Below, in pieces: positions 1-8,919 of a stretch of 64,000 nucleotides of DNA. Numbering within the stretch: the first letter of the stretch is position 1; each line of letters begins with the position of its first letter. This DNA is from Collinsella aerofaciens (GTDB lineage: Bacteria; Actinomycetota; Coriobacteriia; Coriobacteriales; Coriobacteriaceae), in the NCBI RefSeq assembly GCF_963360655.1, contig NZ_OY725717.1, forward strand, positions 682,001 through 746,000. Direction: 5' to 3'. A model generated the notes under the pieces. That model was given only the letters and a program-made list of their open reading frames with translations. It was not told the DNA's origin and ran no database searches. The position numbers and the translations under genes are program-made.

Positions 1-1001
1 TGTGCGTTGTCGCAGCTTACAAGCATCGAGGCAGCAAGTGCGCGATGGTACGACTCGTCGTCAAAGCCCAGCGATCCGTTAATGCGGCGCAGCGCGTCGG
101 CCAAGAACGTCGACATGGCGCCCTGCTTGGTCTCGGAGCCAACCTCCTCATTATCAAAGCAGCAAAAGACCGAAACGTCGTGCGCGTTCTCGGCACCCAA
201 AAATGCCTGCAGCGAGGTATAGGCGCAGGCCAGGTCGTCGAGCTTGGGCGTCGAGATAAACTCGTCGGCCCAGCCCCAAATGCACGCATCCTGACGATTG
301 ACCAGGAACAGATCGCGGCCCAGAATCTGATCGGGCTCAACGTCCAGCTCGTCGGCGATCAGAGCATCAAAGTCGCCCTGCTTAAGCTCGCCAGCGCTGA
401 TGAGCGGGCACAGGTCGACGGCTCGGTTGGGAGCAAAGCCCTCGTTAACGCCGCGGTTCATGTGGATGGCAAGGCTCGGAATGATAGCGACCTCGCGCTC
501 GGTGGCAAGCAGACGGCTCTCAATACGGTCGCCTTCGCATACCAACACGCGGCCCGCGAGCGCCAGCGGGCGGTCGAACCAGGTGTAGTCGATCATGCCG
601 CCGTAGGCCTCGGTGTTCAGGCGCAGCGTCTCGCCTGCGCCGTCGAGCTCGGGCACGGCCTTGACCTTAAACGTCGGCGAATCGCTGTGCGACGCCGTGA
701 GCTGAAAATGATAGTCACCGGCAACGCCGTCCTCGCCCCACGTCGCGGTCAGGTCCTCGCCCACCTTAAAGGCAATAACGCTCGAGGTATTGCGCTGCGT
801 GTAATAACGCCCGCCCGGCTCGATGTCCCACGCCGCGTTCTCGGGCAGGTAGGTAAAGCCCGCCTCGTCGAGCTCGGCCATAATGGTCGCCGCCGTATGG
901 AACATGCTGGGACATGCCTCGATAAAGTCGATGAGGTCGTTGGCGGCCTCGATATCGTCGGCCGTCACATGCGCGCGCTCGGGCGTTTCCTGATCCGTCA
1001 T
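1..1001 (-). CDS. M18 family aminopeptidase (3' end cut off by window)
   Basis: Cytosolic zinc aminopeptidase of family M18 (aspartyl aminopeptidase type), which removes N-terminal, often acidic, residues from peptides. The minus strand is open from the ATG at 999-1001 to the window edge. The family metal motif SHSDSP lies near residue 104-109 and FDNEEVGS near residue 300, and MNRGVN lies between them. About 333 residues are visible of roughly 430-460 expected, so the C-terminus is missing. It is transcribed divergently from the amide hydrolase at 1163, sharing a short intergenic promoter region. The family call is firm; substrate preference is not visible. Confidence 0.9.
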   Translation of the reverse strand, partial: MTDQETPERAHVTADDIEAANDLIDFIEACPSMFHTAATIMAELDEAGFTYLPENAAWDIEPGGRYYTQRNTSSVIAFKVGEDLTATWGEDGVAGDYHFQLTASHSDSPTFKVKAVPELDGAGETLRLNTEAYGGMIDYTWFDRPLALAGRVLVCEGDRIESRLLATEREVAIIPSLAIHMNRGVNEGFAPNRAVDLCPLISAGELKQGDFDALIADELDVEPDQILGRDLFLVNRQDACIWGWADEFISTPKLDDLACAYTSLQAFLGAENAHDVSVFCCFDNEEVGSETKQGAMSTFLADALRRINGSLGFDDESYHRALAASMLVSCDNA

Positions 1002-1162
1002 GCTCTCCCCTTTCGCTGGGTTGATGGTCCCCTCCAGCATACCCCGCCACGCCAGCGCCGCACTCTTCATTCCATGTTTAATCCCGCGCCGCTCACCAAG
1101 TTGAGCCATCATGCCCGCGCTCCTTTTGCGACAATTACGCTAACAGGACGAGAGGAGCCGTC

Positions 1163-2248
1163 ATGAAGCCGCGTAACATTGCCATCGCCTGCGGTGTCGC
1201 GGGAGTCGCCGTCGGCCTTGCCGCTGCCACCGGTATCGTTTACCGCAAGCAAATCAAGTCCGCCGCGTCGCTCAAACGCTTGACCGGCTACGCGGATAGC
1301 TATGACCTGTACGCAATCGACATCGCCTACGACTACGATCTTGATCGCATCATCGCCGCTGGCGTGCGCGACGACCAGGGCTACATCGATGCCGTGGTGG
1401 CGCAGGTGCTGCCCGGTGTGCCGGTACATGTCCAGGCGCCCCAGTTTGCCTGCAGCGCTTTTGTCGCCGTAGATGCCGAAGGCCGCGTGCGCACCGGTCG
1501 CAATTACGACTTTAAGGACGACACCTCGGCGCTGCTGGTGCGCAATCACCCACGTGGCGGCTATGCCTCCATCGGGTTTGCCGCCCTTAACAACCTGGGC
1601 GATAACACTCCGCTTGACTCCGTCGCCGGACGTGCCGCCGCACTCATGGGCCCGTTTGCCCAGCTCGACGGTGTTAACGAATGCGGCGTGTCCATTGCCG
1701 TACTCACTCTGGATTCCAAGCCCTGTGACCAGGACGCGCAACGCCCCGTCATCAATACCTCGCTCGCCATCCGTCTGGTGCTCGACCGTGCCGCCACCAC
1801 GCAAGAAGCTGTCGACCTGCTTTCCGCCTACGACATGCACGCCATGGCAGGACGCGATTACCACTTCTTTATCAACGACGCCGCCGGTGACGCGCGCGTA
1901 GTAGAGTGGGATCCGCGCGATCCGGACCGTGCTTTCAAAGCGACTCCTGTACGCCAGGTTACGAACTTCTACGCCTGCTATGGCGACGAAGTGCTGCCCA
2001 ACCAAAAGAATGGCGAGCTGGGCCATGGTAAAGAGCGCGCCATCGCAATCGCCGATGTCCTTGACGCCCATGTCGGTGCCCAGGACGAGGCAGTCGCTTG
2101 GAAGGCCCTACGCGCTGCAGCGCAAGAACCCAATCCGAAAGACATCACCAGCAATACGCAATGGTCGGTCGTCTTTGACAATACCGAACCCGCCGCCGCC
2201 ATTACGCTGCGCCGCCACTGGGGCGACGTCGACGCCTTCGCACTGTAA
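1163..2248 (+). CDS. Linear amide C-N hydrolase, choloylglycine hydrolase/C45-like Ntn hydrolase
   Basis: 361 residues. Residues 5-25 form a hydrophobic segment that looks like a signal anchor. The Ntn nucleophile candidate is Cys97 in FACSAF, followed by RTGRNYDF (about residues 110-117), the arrangement seen in choloylglycine hydrolases and acyl-CoA:6-APA acyltransferase-like enzymes. In bile salt hydrolases the Cys is residue 2; here it would have to be freed by internal cleavage, or the first 96 residues would stay attached. Such enzymes cut linear amides (bile acid conjugates, acyl-amino acids, penicillin V); the substrate here is unknown. The start is supported by GAGAGGAG just upstream of the ATG. 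Confidence 0.8.
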   Translation: MKPRNIAIACGVAGVAVGLAAATGIVYRKQIKSAASLKRLTGYADSYDLYAIDIAYDYDLDRIIAAGVRDDQGYIDAVVAQVLPGVPVHVQAPQFACSAFVAVDAEGRVRTGRNYDFKDDTSALLVRNHPRGGYASIGFAALNNLGDNTPLDSVAGRAAALMGPFAQLDGVNECGVSIAVLTLDSKPCDQDAQRPVINTSLAIRLVLDRAATTQEAVDLLSAYDMHAMAGRDYHFFINDAAGDARVVEWDPRDPDRAFKATPVRQVTNFYACYGDEVLPNQKNGELGHGKERAIAIADVLDAHVGAQDEAVAWKALRAAAQEPNPKDITSNTQWSVVFDNTEPAAAITLRRHWGDVDAFAL

Positions 2249-2315
2249 GGACCCAGGCTCGTCGACCTTACGCTCGCCTGACGTTGTTTACATTTCTATA
2301 CGCTTGAGCTAACAC

Positions 2316-2351
2316 GTTTTACCCCCGTATCAACAGTGTGCGGGGGTAAAC
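2316..2351. promoter_or_regulatory. Inverted repeat in the leader before phosphofructokinase
   Basis: GTTTTACCCCCG and CGGGGGTAAAC form an 11-bp GC-rich stem around a 13-nt loop in the 140-bp gap between the amide hydrolase and the phosphofructokinase gene. There is no following T run, so a factor-independent terminator is not obvious; a leader structure or operator is equally possible. Confidence 0.4.
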
Positions 2352-2388
2352 TTATGCGCATGTTATAACTTGCCCGGAAGGATTCATC

Positions 2389-3468
2389 ATGCTTAGGATC
2401 GGTCTTCTTACCAGTGGCGGCGACTGCCAAGCGCTCAACGCCACCATGCGCGGCATCGTCAAAACGCTTATGACCAATAGCAAAGAACCTATCGAGATCT
2501 ATGGTTTTGAGGACGGCTACCAGGGCCTTATCTACAGCAGGTTCCGCGTCATGACGCCCGCCGATTTTAGCGGTATCCTCACCCGCGGCGGCACCATCCT
2601 GGGCACGAGCCGTACGCCGTTCAAGCGCCTGGATATTCCCGAGGCCGACGGCGTCGAGAAGGTGCCGGCAATGGTCCACACCTATCATAAGCTGCAGCTC
2701 GACTGCCTGTTTATGCTGGGCGGCAACGGCTCCACCAAGACCGCCAACCGTCTGCGCGAAGAGGGCCTCAACGTTATCGCCCTGCCTAAGACCATCGATA
2801 ACGACACCTGGGGCACCGAGCTGACGTTTGGCTTTACGAGCGCCATCGACGTCGCCACCAAGTGCATCGACGACATTCACACCACCGCTTCGAGCCACGG
2901 CCGCGTGTTCGTTATCGAGATCATGGGCCACAAGGTTGGCTGGATACCGCTATACGCCGGCGTCGCGGGCGGCGCGGATGTCATCTTGATTCCCGAGATC
3001 CCCTACGACATGGATAACGTCATCAAGACCATCGAGCATCGCATGGAGACCGGCAGCCGCTTTACCATCGTGGCCGTCGCCGAGGGCGCTATCTCCAAGG
3101 AGGACGCGGCGCTGTCCAAGAAGGAGTACAAGAAGAAACTCGCCGAGCGCACGAGCCCGTCGATCGTCTACGACATCGCCAAGGAGATCGAGGCCAAGAC
3201 CGGTCGCGAGACCCGCGTCGCCATCCCCGGCCACACGCAGCGCGGCGGCCAGCCCAACGCCCAAGACCGCATCTTTGCGACCCAGTGCGGCGTCGAGGCG
3301 GCGCTGGGCTGTCTACGCGGCGAGTTTGGCTACATGATCGCCCTGCGTGACGGCAAGATGTGTCACATGCCGCTCGAGGATGTCGCCGGCAAGCTCAAGT
3401 ATGTCGATCCCCAGAGCGATCTGGTGCGCGAGGCCAAGGCGTTGGGCATCAGCTTCGGCGACGAATAG
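2389..3468 (+). CDS. pfkA: 6-phosphofructokinase (mixed-type PFK-A family)
   Basis: Phosphorylates fructose 6-phosphate to fructose 1,6-bisphosphate in glycolysis; cytosolic. 359 residues, longer than the 320 of the E. coli-type enzyme. Seen: TSGGDCQALNA at residues 8-18, GGNGS at 111-115, PKTIDND at 133-139 and a C-terminal PGHTQRGG region. Residues equivalent to E. coli 104/124 are Gly and Lys. From family knowledge Gly104 goes with ATP use and Lys124 is common in the PPi/mixed group, so the donor cannot be settled by reading. Asn replaces the usual Asp of GGDGS. A GGAAGG Shine-Dalgarno precedes the ATG. The stop codon lies inside the arm of a large palindrome. Confidence 0.93.
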   Translation: MLRIGLLTSGGDCQALNATMRGIVKTLMTNSKEPIEIYGFEDGYQGLIYSRFRVMTPADFSGILTRGGTILGTSRTPFKRLDIPEADGVEKVPAMVHTYHKLQLDCLFMLGGNGSTKTANRLREEGLNVIALPKTIDNDTWGTELTFGFTSAIDVATKCIDDIHTTASSHGRVFVIEIMGHKVGWIPLYAGVAGGADVILIPEIPYDMDNVIKTIEHRMETGSRFTIVAVAEGAISKEDAALSKKEYKKKLAERTSPSIVYDIAKEIEAKTGRETRVAIPGHTQRGGQPNAQDRIFATQCGVEAALGCLRGEFGYMIALRDGKMCHMPLEDVAGKLKYVDPQSDLVREAKALGISFGDE

Positions 3469-3642
3469 CCTCGGCCGAAACTGCTCTCATCGGAGACCCC
3501 AGGGCTTACCTCCCAAATCGTCCTCGGACATGTCAGGATCCCGCCGTGCGCTTCGCGCGGCGGGATCCTTCCGTCCTGCGGAAAGATTTGGGAGGTAAGC
3601 CCTAGGGCCTCCTGCGGTGACTGGGGAGGCCGAGACTATTCG
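3462..3642. repeat. Nested palindrome, family 1, copy 1
   Basis: Copy 1 of a five-copy family. Outer arms pair CGAATAG (3462-3468, including the pfkA stop codon) with CTATTCG (3636-3642), then a long arm ending CCTCCCAAAT (to 3518) with ATTTGGGAGG (from 3586). Conserved unpaired strands CGTCCTCGGACATG and GTCCTGCGGAAAG flank an inner GC-rich hairpin with a TTCG loop (about 3534-3569). Other copies: 14632-14743, 15661-15786, 28104-28226 and 49681-49807. Arms differ between copies but stay complementary. Confidence 0.85.
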
Positions 3643-3911
3643 TCTTCTTGCTGCGGGTGCCTGGGGTAGGATGCGGCGTGCATTTTTGGGAGTATTCAGC
3701 AGCCGAGGGTGCCTGCATACTGGATTTTGGGCGAAAGGCAGGCACCATGGGCCGCATCCTGTAAAAAAACGAGCGGCTCTAGAGGCGTTGGGACTCAGAA
3801 TCGGGGCTTTCAGCGCAGTTTTGCACCCCCGCCCCCGCGCCCGCGGACCCCGGGACGCTGAATACTCCGGAATTTGCACGGCGCCCCCTGGGGTACCTGT
3901 GGGCAAAAAGC
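3643..3911. other. Intergenic stretch without recognised gene
   Basis: Between the family 1 palindrome and the minus-strand terminator. It contains inverted stretches of GGATGCGGC...GCCGCATCC type (about 3669 and 3753), but no reading frame with a ribosome site or a recognisable product. It looks non-coding. Confidence 0.4.
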
Positions 3912-3948
3912 AACCGCCCCGTCAAAGTATGCATTTGGCGGGGCGGTT
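3912..3948 (-). terminator. Terminator of the 4010-7482 ABC operon
   Basis: AACCGCCCCG (3912-3921) pairs with CGGGGCGGTT (3939-3948). Read on the minus strand the stem is followed by a GCTTTTTG T-rich tract, as expected downstream of the ABC permease stop at 4010. Confidence 0.75.
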
Positions 3949-4009
3949 TATGCAAAAATGCTGCTGCGGGCGCGTCGGCAGCTCGCTAGAACTTGAATCC
4001 CAGGGCAGG

Positions 4010-6775
4010 TTACTCGGCGCTTTTGAGGGCGCCGACCATGTCGATCTTGTTGAGGGTACGATTGGTGGCGAGGTTGACGATAAACGTAAAGCCAAAGGAA
4101 AGCACCACGGCGAGCACGTAGCTTAGCGGCTCGACCTCAACATCAAAGTACAGCGACGGCATCTGCAAAATGTACGTAAAACTCTCGGCCAGCAAGCCGC
4201 CCAGTGGCACGCCCAGCGCGGCGCCAATTGCCGTGAGGATCAACGTCTCCTTGTTGACGTAATGGTGCACCTCGCCACGGCGGAAACCAAGCACCTTGAT
4301 GGTCGCCAGCTCGCGCTCGCGCTCGGAGATATTCGTGTTGGACAGCGTAAACACCACCACAAACGACAGGCACGCCGCCATAAAGGTCACGAGCACCACG
4401 ACGGAATTGATAATAGTGAAGTTCGCCTCAAAGTTCTCCCAATGCTCGGCCGTGCTCGAAATCGAAAGCCAGCCGTCACTCTTAAGCTTCTTGCTAAACG
4501 CAATCTGGTCGGCCGACGAACCCTTGAGCAGCGCAAAGATGCCATTGAGGCGAACGCTGCGCCCAAACGCGCGCTCATAGGTGCTCTGCGTCATGTAAAG
4601 CGTGTTGCCCAGATAGTTAAGCGAAATGTCGCTGACCTTGACCTTGGCGACGTTGAGTGACGAATCCTGGACGTGCGCCGTATCGCCCGGTTGAATCCCC
4701 AGCACCAGCTGTGAACTCTTACTCAGATACACGTCTCCGTCACGCAAAGACAGTGGCTCTTTGGACTCATCCTCAAGGCGAACATAGTCGTCCAGATCGT
4801 TCGTGCGGTCATCGGGCACCACGATCAGCTGCACGGTCTCGCTCTTTCCGCCGAATGTAAAGGTGACGTTGTCGGTCATGATCGGCAGCGTCGAAGTTAC
4901 GGTCACACCGGAATCCTTGACCGCGCTTCGCTCGTCGAGCGCCGCGCACGTCTGCGAAAAATCGTCGGGATTGGCAACCGCCAGCAGGTCGTAGCGTGTG
5001 ATGTGGCCGTACTGCTTGGGCGAAAGCGCGACCGACGTATCACGAATGCCCATGCCGCAGATCACGAGCGCCGTGCAGCCGGCGATGCCGAAGATGGTCA
5101 TAAAGGCGCGCTTTTTGTAGCGGAACAGGTTACGCGCTGCCACCTTGTTCAAAAAGCCCATGCGGCGCCAGATAAATCCGATACGCTCGAGCAGAATGCG
5201 TGAGCCGGCACGCGGCGCCTTGGGGCGCATGAGCGAGGCAGGGGTCTCGGCCATCTCGTGGCGGCAGGCGATAATCGTGGCGCCCACCACGCCCACGGCA
5301 AACAGCGCCACCGAAACGATCGAGGACACGATGTCGTACGAAAGTAGCATCTGGGGCAGTGAGTACATGTCGTCGAACACCGTAAACAGGAACAGCGGCA
5401 GGCCCACAAATCCGATGATGTTGCCGAGCACGCCGCCGATCAGACAAGCCCACAGCGCATAGTCCACGTATTTGGACAGGATGCGCCCGCGCGAATAGCC
5501 GAGCGCCTTATACAGGCCGATGAGCGTGCGCTCCTCCTCGACCATACGCGTGGCGGTGGTAAGGCTGATGAGCACGGCGACGATAAAGAAGATGAACGGG
5601 AACACCGTGGCGATAGCCTCAATTGACGAGCTATCGCTCTCCACGCTCGAGTAGCTTGCGATATTGCCGCGGTCCTGGATGTACCAGGTGCATTCGCCCA
5701 GATCGGAAAGCTCGGCGCGGGCATCGGCAAACTGCTGGTCGGCGGCGGCGCGGCGCTGATCCAGGTCGGTCTGCGCTTGCACGCGCTCCTCGCTGCCCTC
5801 TGCCATGCGATTGATGTTGTCCTGCTCAATCCCAAAGAGCATATTCGCCTGACGCTCAGCCGCGTCCAAGCTCGCCGGCGTGTCGACCGTCAGCTCCTGG
5901 GCGCGCGCCTTCTCACGCTCCTCGCGGATCTTCTCGATATTGCCCTTGACCTCATTGATCTTTGCCGCGTAGGAATCCGAATAGGAGTTGAGGCTCTTGG
6001 CTCCCTCGACGATCACGTGGACCGCGGAGTAGGAAGAAGATGTCGCGGCGTCCTCGCTCACATAGAACTTATAGTCCGCCGCCGAAGCAGCGCGAAAGGC
6101 GTTGACTGTCGAGTCAGAACTTACATCAGTGGGGTCGAGGACCTCAGCCGTAATGGTGTAATCGCCCGCGGCAAACTGGTCCTTGGCGCTTTGATTGGAC
6201 GAGCTCGCGTCATTGGCGGCAAAACTCACCGTATCGCCGATTTTCTTGCCCGATGCCTTCAGGAACTTCGAAGTCACCGCGACTTCATCGGCGCTCTCGG
6301 GCAAATCGCCGTTCACGAGCACCGGCTGATCGATGTTCTCCTTGGAGAGACTCTGCACGACCACGCGCTCGCGCGTTGTGCCCACGGCGGTGTAGGCGGT
6401 CTCGGTGTAGATGCCCTCGGCCGTTTCGACGCCATCGACCTCTTGTATGGCGTCGAGATCATCGTCAGTCAGGCCATAGGTCGACTGCACGTTAATGTCA
6501 TAGACATTTTGCTGGTCGAAGTAGGCATCAACCGAATCACACAGGTCCTCGCAACCCGCCTTAAGGCCGCACATCACGCTCACGCCAAGCGCGGTGATGA
6601 CCACGATTGACAAAAAGCGCTTAAGACTGCCTCGGATTGTGCGGTAGATGCCACGGCGAAAAACCGTCGGCACCATATCGTTTGAGCTTTGGGCAGTGCG
6701 GTAGGTCGTAAAATCCTGCTCGCGCTCCGTGTTCTGCGCGTCGCGGCGTAGGCTGTTTTGGCGGTCTTGGTCCAT
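4010..6775 (-). CDS. ABC transporter permease, FtsX/MacB-like
   Basis: About 921 residues. One membrane helix near residue 45-65 is followed by a large extracytoplasmic domain (about 70-380) rich in Asp/Ser and containing a charged, coiled-coil-prone stretch (about 270-340). Then come an FtsX-like block of three to four helices, a second soluble domain, and a final FtsX block near the C-terminus. This two-block layout is that of large FtsX permeases that export lipoproteins, peptides or drugs or sense antimicrobial peptides. It overlaps the ATPase stop region at 6781-6787; a GTG at 6787 is an alternative start, and I prefer the ATG at 6775. Substrate unknown. Confidence 0.85.
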   Translation of the reverse strand: MDQDRQNSLRRDAQNTEREQDFTTYRTAQSSNDMVPTVFRRGIYRTIRGSLKRFLSIVVITALGVSVMCGLKAGCEDLCDSVDAYFDQQNVYDINVQSTYGLTDDDLDAIQEVDGVETAEGIYTETAYTAVGTTRERVVVQSLSKENIDQPVLVNGDLPESADEVAVTSKFLKASGKKIGDTVSFAANDASSSNQSAKDQFAAGDYTITAEVLDPTDVSSDSTVNAFRAASAADYKFYVSEDAATSSSYSAVHVIVEGAKSLNSYSDSYAAKINEVKGNIEKIREEREKARAQELTVDTPASLDAAERQANMLFGIEQDNINRMAEGSEERVQAQTDLDQRRAAADQQFADARAELSDLGECTWYIQDRGNIASYSSVESDSSSIEAIATVFPFIFFIVAVLISLTTATRMVEEERTLIGLYKALGYSRGRILSKYVDYALWACLIGGVLGNIIGFVGLPLFLFTVFDDMYSLPQMLLSYDIVSSIVSVALFAVGVVGATIIACRHEMAETPASLMRPKAPRAGSRILLERIGFIWRRMGFLNKVAARNLFRYKKRAFMTIFGIAGCTALVICGMGIRDTSVALSPKQYGHITRYDLLAVANPDDFSQTCAALDERSAVKDSGVTVTSTLPIMTDNVTFTFGGKSETVQLIVVPDDRTNDLDDYVRLEDESKEPLSLRDGDVYLSKSSQLVLGIQPGDTAHVQDSSLNVAKVKVSDISLNYLGNTLYMTQSTYERAFGRSVRLNGIFALLKGSSADQIAFSKKLKSDGWLSISSTAEHWENFEANFTIINSVVVLVTFMAACLSFVVVFTLSNTNISERERELATIKVLGFRRGEVHHYVNKETLILTAIGAALGVPLGGLLAESFTYILQMPSLYFDVEVEPLSYVLAVVLSFGFTFIVNLATNRTLNKIDMVGALKSAE

Positions 6776-6780
6776 GGGCG

Positions 6781-7482
6781 CTACCACTCGATCGTCTCGA
6801 TAGGCACGGGATTTTGCTGGACCGTCTCGCTCTCCACGCGACCGTTCTTAAAGCGGATCAGGCGATCGGCCATGGGCGCCAGCGCGGAGTTGTGGGTGAT
6901 GATGATGACCGTAATGCCCTGCTTGCGGCAAGTGTCCTGCAGCAGCTGCAAGATCTGCTTGCCGGTTTTATAGTCAAGTGCGCCCGTGGGCTCGTCGCAT
7001 AAAAGCAGCTTGGGGTTCTTTGCCAGTGCGCGGGCAATGGACACGCGCTGCTGCTCGCCGCCCGAAAGCTGCGCGGGGAAGTTGGCGAGGCGCTCACCCA
7101 AGCCAACCTGGCAAAGCGTTTGCTCGGCATCGAGCGAATCAGGGCAGATTTGCGCCGCAAGCTCAACATTTTCGAGCGCCGTCAGGTTGGGGACCAGATT
7201 GTAGAACTGGAAGACAAAGCCGACGTCGGCGCGGCGGTATTCCACGAGCTGCGCCTCGTTAGCGGAGCTCACATCGCGCCCGTCCACCGTCACGGTGCCG
7301 GAAGTCGCCGTATCCATGCCGCCCAGAATGTTGAGCGCCGTGGTCTTGCCGGCACCCGAAGCACCCAAAATGATGGCGAGCTCGCCGCGCTCGACCGTAA
7401 AGCTCGCGCCGTCGAGTGCGTGAATGCGGGCGTCGCCCTCGCCGTATGCCTTGATGACGTCTTTGAATTCGATATAAGCCAT
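6781..7482 (-). CDS. ABC transporter ATP-binding protein, MacB/LolD type
   Basis: 233 residues. Walker [10 protein letters not shown] (about 40-48), Q-loop VFQFYNLVP, signature LSGGEQQR, Walker B LLLCDEP and the H-loop ITHN are all present, so it should be an active nucleotide-binding subunit. It is the first gene of a two-gene minus-strand operon with the permease that overlaps its end. The LolD/MacB subgroup powers FtsX permeases from the cytosolic face. Confidence 0.92.
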   Translation of the reverse strand: MAYIEFKDVIKAYGEGDARIHALDGASFTVERGELAIILGASGAGKTTALNILGGMDTATSGTVTVDGRDVSSANEAQLVEYRRADVGFVFQFYNLVPNLTALENVELAAQICPDSLDAEQTLCQVGLGERLANFPAQLSGGEQQRVSIARALAKNPKLLLCDEPTGALDYKTGKQILQLLQDTCRKQGITVIIITHNSALAPMADRLIRFKNGRVESETVQQNPVPIETIEW

Positions 7483-7531
7483 CGATCGGTTCCCATCTGG
7501 TCGGATAACTCTTTAGTATTACCCATTTCAC

Positions 7532-7590
7532 ACCGACTAAAAAGGGACGGGTTTATTTTGGCAGGTTCTATATGGGGAAACGGCAGCTAT
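7532..7590. repeat. Family 3 hairpin repeat, copy A (degenerate)
   Basis: Carries the family core GGTTTATTTTGGCAGGTT followed by a degenerate TATCTGGGCAAACG-like tail. Related copies lie at 38330-38388 (inverted), 39963-40017 and 44546-44598. The left stem strand AACCTGCCAAAA is eroded here to ACCGACTAAAAA. Confidence 0.6.
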
Positions 7591-7683
7591 AGATGAGGCG
7601 CCGGGGAGGCAGAGAAATCATCGATGGGGTCAGGCCGACCGCCAAACACAACGCACGCATCTCAATCTGTCAGCCAAATCATT

Positions 7684-7697
7684 CGAACAGCTGTTCG
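7684..7697. promoter_or_regulatory. LexA-type SOS box upstream of the GyrI-like gene
   Basis: CGAACAGCTGTTCG is a perfect 14-bp palindrome that fits the Gram-positive/actinobacterial LexA pattern CGAAC-N4-GTTCG. It lies just upstream of a -10-like TATGAT at 7702-7707, where a repressor would block polymerase, and 57 bp before the ATG at 7754. Inference only; the ten-base string ATTCGAACAG also occurs upstream of lacA, so the half-site alone is not specific. Confidence 0.55.
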
Positions 7698-7753
7698 TTT
7701 CTATGATATGATTCAGCTATCTAAGTAGGCCAATACGCAGAAAGGCGGCCAAC

Positions 7754-8392
7754 ATGGCGTTCGACTTTAAGAAGGAATGCAAGGAGCTCTACAGACCTGC
7801 GAGCAAGCCGAGTATCGTAACTGTCCCGCCTATGAGCTACGTTGCCGTTCGCGGAAAGGGCGACCCAAATACCGAAGGTGGCGAGTATCAAAATGCCCTG
7901 CCGCTGCTTTACGGCATCGCCTATACCGTCAAGATGTCAAAGAAAGGCTCAAGGAGTATCGAGGGCTATTTCGACTTTGTGGTACCGCCGCTCGAGGGCT
8001 TCTGGTGGCAAGACTCCCCGAGCGGCGACATCGATTATGTACGCAAGGACGATTTCAACTTTATCTCGTGCATCCGCCTGCCCGATTTCGTCACTCAGGA
8101 TGACTTTGACTGGGCGGTCGCGGAAGCCACGGCCAAAAAGAAACTGGACTTTTCTGCCGTCGAGCTGCTTAAAGTTGACGAGGGTCTCTGCGTTCAATGC
8201 ATGCATACCGGACCCTACGACAGCGAGCCGGCAACCGTAGACGCCATGCATGAATATGCGACCGAGCAGGGCTATGTCCCCGACTTCTCAGACACCCGTT
8301 TACATCACGAAATCTATCTTTCCGATCCACGCAAGTGTGCGCCGGAGAAACTTAAGACTGTGGTTCGTCATCCTATCAAGCGCGCTGAATAG
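7754..8392 (+). CDS. GyrI-like small-molecule-binding domain protein
   Basis: 212 residues, cytosolic. It matches the GyrI-like family of stand-alone SHS2-type ligand-binding proteins (COG4832 type): N-terminal PPMSYVAVRGKGDPN, a central GFWWQDSP and C-terminal HTGPYDSEPAT and LHHEIYLSDPR. Members bind or hydrolyse amphipathic small molecules; the E. coli relative SbmC/GyrI inhibits gyrase and is SOS-induced. Upstream AGAAAGG gives a good ribosome site, and a LexA-like palindrome overlaps the promoter region. It is monocistronic. Function beyond the family is not visible. Confidence 0.85.
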   Translation: MAFDFKKECKELYRPASKPSIVTVPPMSYVAVRGKGDPNTEGGEYQNALPLLYGIAYTVKMSKKGSRSIEGYFDFVVPPLEGFWWQDSPSGDIDYVRKDDFNFISCIRLPDFVTQDDFDWAVAEATAKKKLDFSAVELLKVDEGLCVQCMHTGPYDSEPATVDAMHEYATEQGYVPDFSDTRLHHEIYLSDPRKCAPEKLKTVVRHPIKRAE

Positions 8393-8562
8393 CGTGGAGC
8401 GTCATTTCACGCGCTGGGTTTTAAGCCAGCCAACCAGCCGCCTCCTAGGCCGTCCGGTAATTATCTTGACGCGGCCCGTCGCATCTTATAAGTTTGTTTT
8501 GCTAAAGCTGGAAAGCCTCTCAACGATGCGCAACTCCAGCTCTTTTTCTATCAAGAGGCTTA

Positions 8563-8919
8563 ATGAAATACCAGAAGTCGCGGATATCCATCAACGAACA
8601 AATAGCACTATTGACAGAAAACAAGGGTCTTAAGTGCTCTGATCAAAGCGAACTCGAGCGAGCTTTGGTCGAAGCCAACCACTACAGACTGTCGGCCTAC
8701 TGGTTTCCCTACAAAACCAAATGCAAGTCCGGGATTACCATCTTTCGCGAAGGCACAACATTCGAAACCATCATCTACACGTATGAATTTGACCGAGCCC
8801 TCCGGCAGTTAATGTTTGATGCGGTCGGCAGTGCGGTCGGCAGAATTGAGATCTACCTCAGAAGCAGAATTGCCTATCTTGCCTCTGAGGAACGCGGGCC
8901 TTTCTGTTACCCAGATGTC
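8563..8919 (+). pseudogene. Abi family (Abi_2/AbiD-F-like) protein, 5' fragment
   Basis: The first ~118 codons match the N-terminal half of Abi_2 proteins (phage abortive infection): NEQIALLTENKGL, NHYRLSAYWFPYK, FDRALRQLMF and RIEIYLRSRIAYLA. Full-length members are about 300 residues. After GPFCYPDV the frame runs into unrelated low-complexity codons to a stop at 9186, while a different frame from about 8913 encodes the end of a ClC channel. A 12-bp in-frame tandem duplication (GCGGTCGGCAGT/GCGGTCGGCAGA, 8821-8844) adds AVGS/AVGR. A ribosome site (AAGAGG) precedes the ATG. Probably non-functional. Confidence 0.75.

Noticed and set aside
45-1166. Long plus-strand open frame over the first kilobase
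   Set aside because: It is the shadow of the minus-strand M18 aminopeptidase, which has family motifs and a proper start.
1109-2071. Long minus-strand frame opposite the amide hydrolase
   Set aside because: Antisense of a gene with clear Ntn-hydrolase motifs; composition is that of a shadow.
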